Source of the DNA: Chloroflexota bacterium
Lineage (GTDB): Bacteria; Chloroflexota; Anaerolineae; B4-G1; SLSP01
Direction of reading: 5' to 3'
Assembly: GCA_022707725.1 (NCBI GenBank)
Contig: JAKJAB010000006.1
Span: forward strand, 1 to 25,351
DNA length: 25,351 nt
In this document: in pieces, positions 25,156 through 25,351 of the stretch
Numbering within the stretch: the stretch's first letter is position 1
Layout: each line of letters begins with the position of its first letter
The notes under the pieces: model-generated
The model's input: only the letters and a program-made list of their open reading frames with translations
The model's database searches: none
What the model was told of the DNA's origin: nothing
Position numbers and translations under genes: made by a program

Positions 25156-25351
25156 ATGAAGAACGAAACACTGGATAAAGCGCTCGCCCTGCTGCGGCGA
25201 TCGCCAGTCATTATCGGCCTGATTTTCATCGCGCTGGCGGGGCTGGCGGTTGGAAGCCTGATCGGCAGCCTGCTGTCGCCCGCAGCGAGAACAGCGCTGC
25301 CGCCAACAGCGACGGCAACGCTGCCCGCAACCTTCCCCGCACCCTCGATGA
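25156..25351 (+). CDS. Membrane-anchored protein with Thr/Pro/Ala-rich linker, 5' part only
   Basis: An open frame from the ATG at 25156 runs 65 codons to the window edge. It reads MKNETLDKALALLRRSPVII, then a hydrophobic segment (IIGLIFIALAGLAVGSLIGSL, about residues 19-39), and a linker rich in Ala, Thr and Pro (ALPPTATATLPATFPAPS). This is a signal anchor followed by a stalk, the same design as the neighbouring surface proteins. It lies 29 bases after the kinase gene and may be co-transcribed with it. The functional domain is beyond the window, so no function is assigned. Only a weak GAAAG ribosome binding site is seen. Confidence 0.6.
   Translation, partial: MKNETLDKALALLRRSPVIIGLIFIALAGLAVGSLIGSLLSPAARTALPPTATATLPATFPAPSM

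Overview
The window is a high-GC bacterial segment. It most likely comes from a Chloroflexota lineage (Anaerolineae-like). I infer this from the many secreted or lipid-anchored proteins with Thr/Pro (TPTPT) stalks and TolB/PD40-type beta-propellers, the Ser/Thr kinase fused to such a propeller, and the heptad-repeat intergenic elements. No rRNA or tRNA is present to confirm it.

Layout. Positions 1-3649 read leftward: the 5' part of an O6-methylguanine-DNA methyltransferase (ogt, cut by the window edge), a stalked HExxH peptidase-like exported protein, a SpoU/TrmH-family RNA methyltransferase, and a LysM lipoprotein. A back-to-back promoter region (3650-3856) then drives efp (elongation factor P) rightward, which ends in a strong intrinsic terminator. 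Positions 4561-10965 hold a CCA-adding-enzyme-type nucleotidyltransferase and three successive lipoproteins with predicted beta-propellers, the third carrying DUF348 and G5 domains. Positions 11001-14838 form a small defence/addiction block: a single-chain restriction-modification enzyme (PD-(D/E)xK nuclease plus Eco57I-type N6-adenine methylase plus specificity domain), then a UPF0175 antitoxin and a truncated DUF3368 toxin. From 14853 the window returns to metabolism: an aldo/keto reductase, a 6-phosphofructokinase with PPi-type active-site residues, a leftward xylulokinase, a TPR/zinc-ribbon protein, a family 2 glycoside hydrolase and a DinB-fold protein. It closes with a membrane Ser/Thr kinase (kinase-FHA-TM-stalk-propeller) and the start of another membrane protein.

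How the parts fit. The GH2 enzyme, xylulokinase and phosphofructokinase are consistent with use of plant-type sugars through a pentose/glycolytic route, but they do not form one operon. The surface lipoproteins, LysM protein and kinase suggest heavy investment in the cell envelope and in sensing.

The least expected structure lies between the genes. Six gaps hold short tandem repeats with a period of 7 (once 8) bases: four gaps use unit families of their own and GTAGACA units occupy three. Five of the six begin at or within a few bases of the upstream stop codon, and they end just before a promoter or ribosome binding site. Several fold back on themselves and one finishes as a perfect intrinsic terminator. 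Other notable points are a C-rich palindrome inserted in frame in the methylase, an AT-rich specificity domain in the same gene, a toxin gene cut off exactly at the ribosome binding site of the next gene, EF-P with Arg32 at its modification loop, and an apparently leaderless lipoprotein transcript. No stretch over 300 bases lacks a gene.
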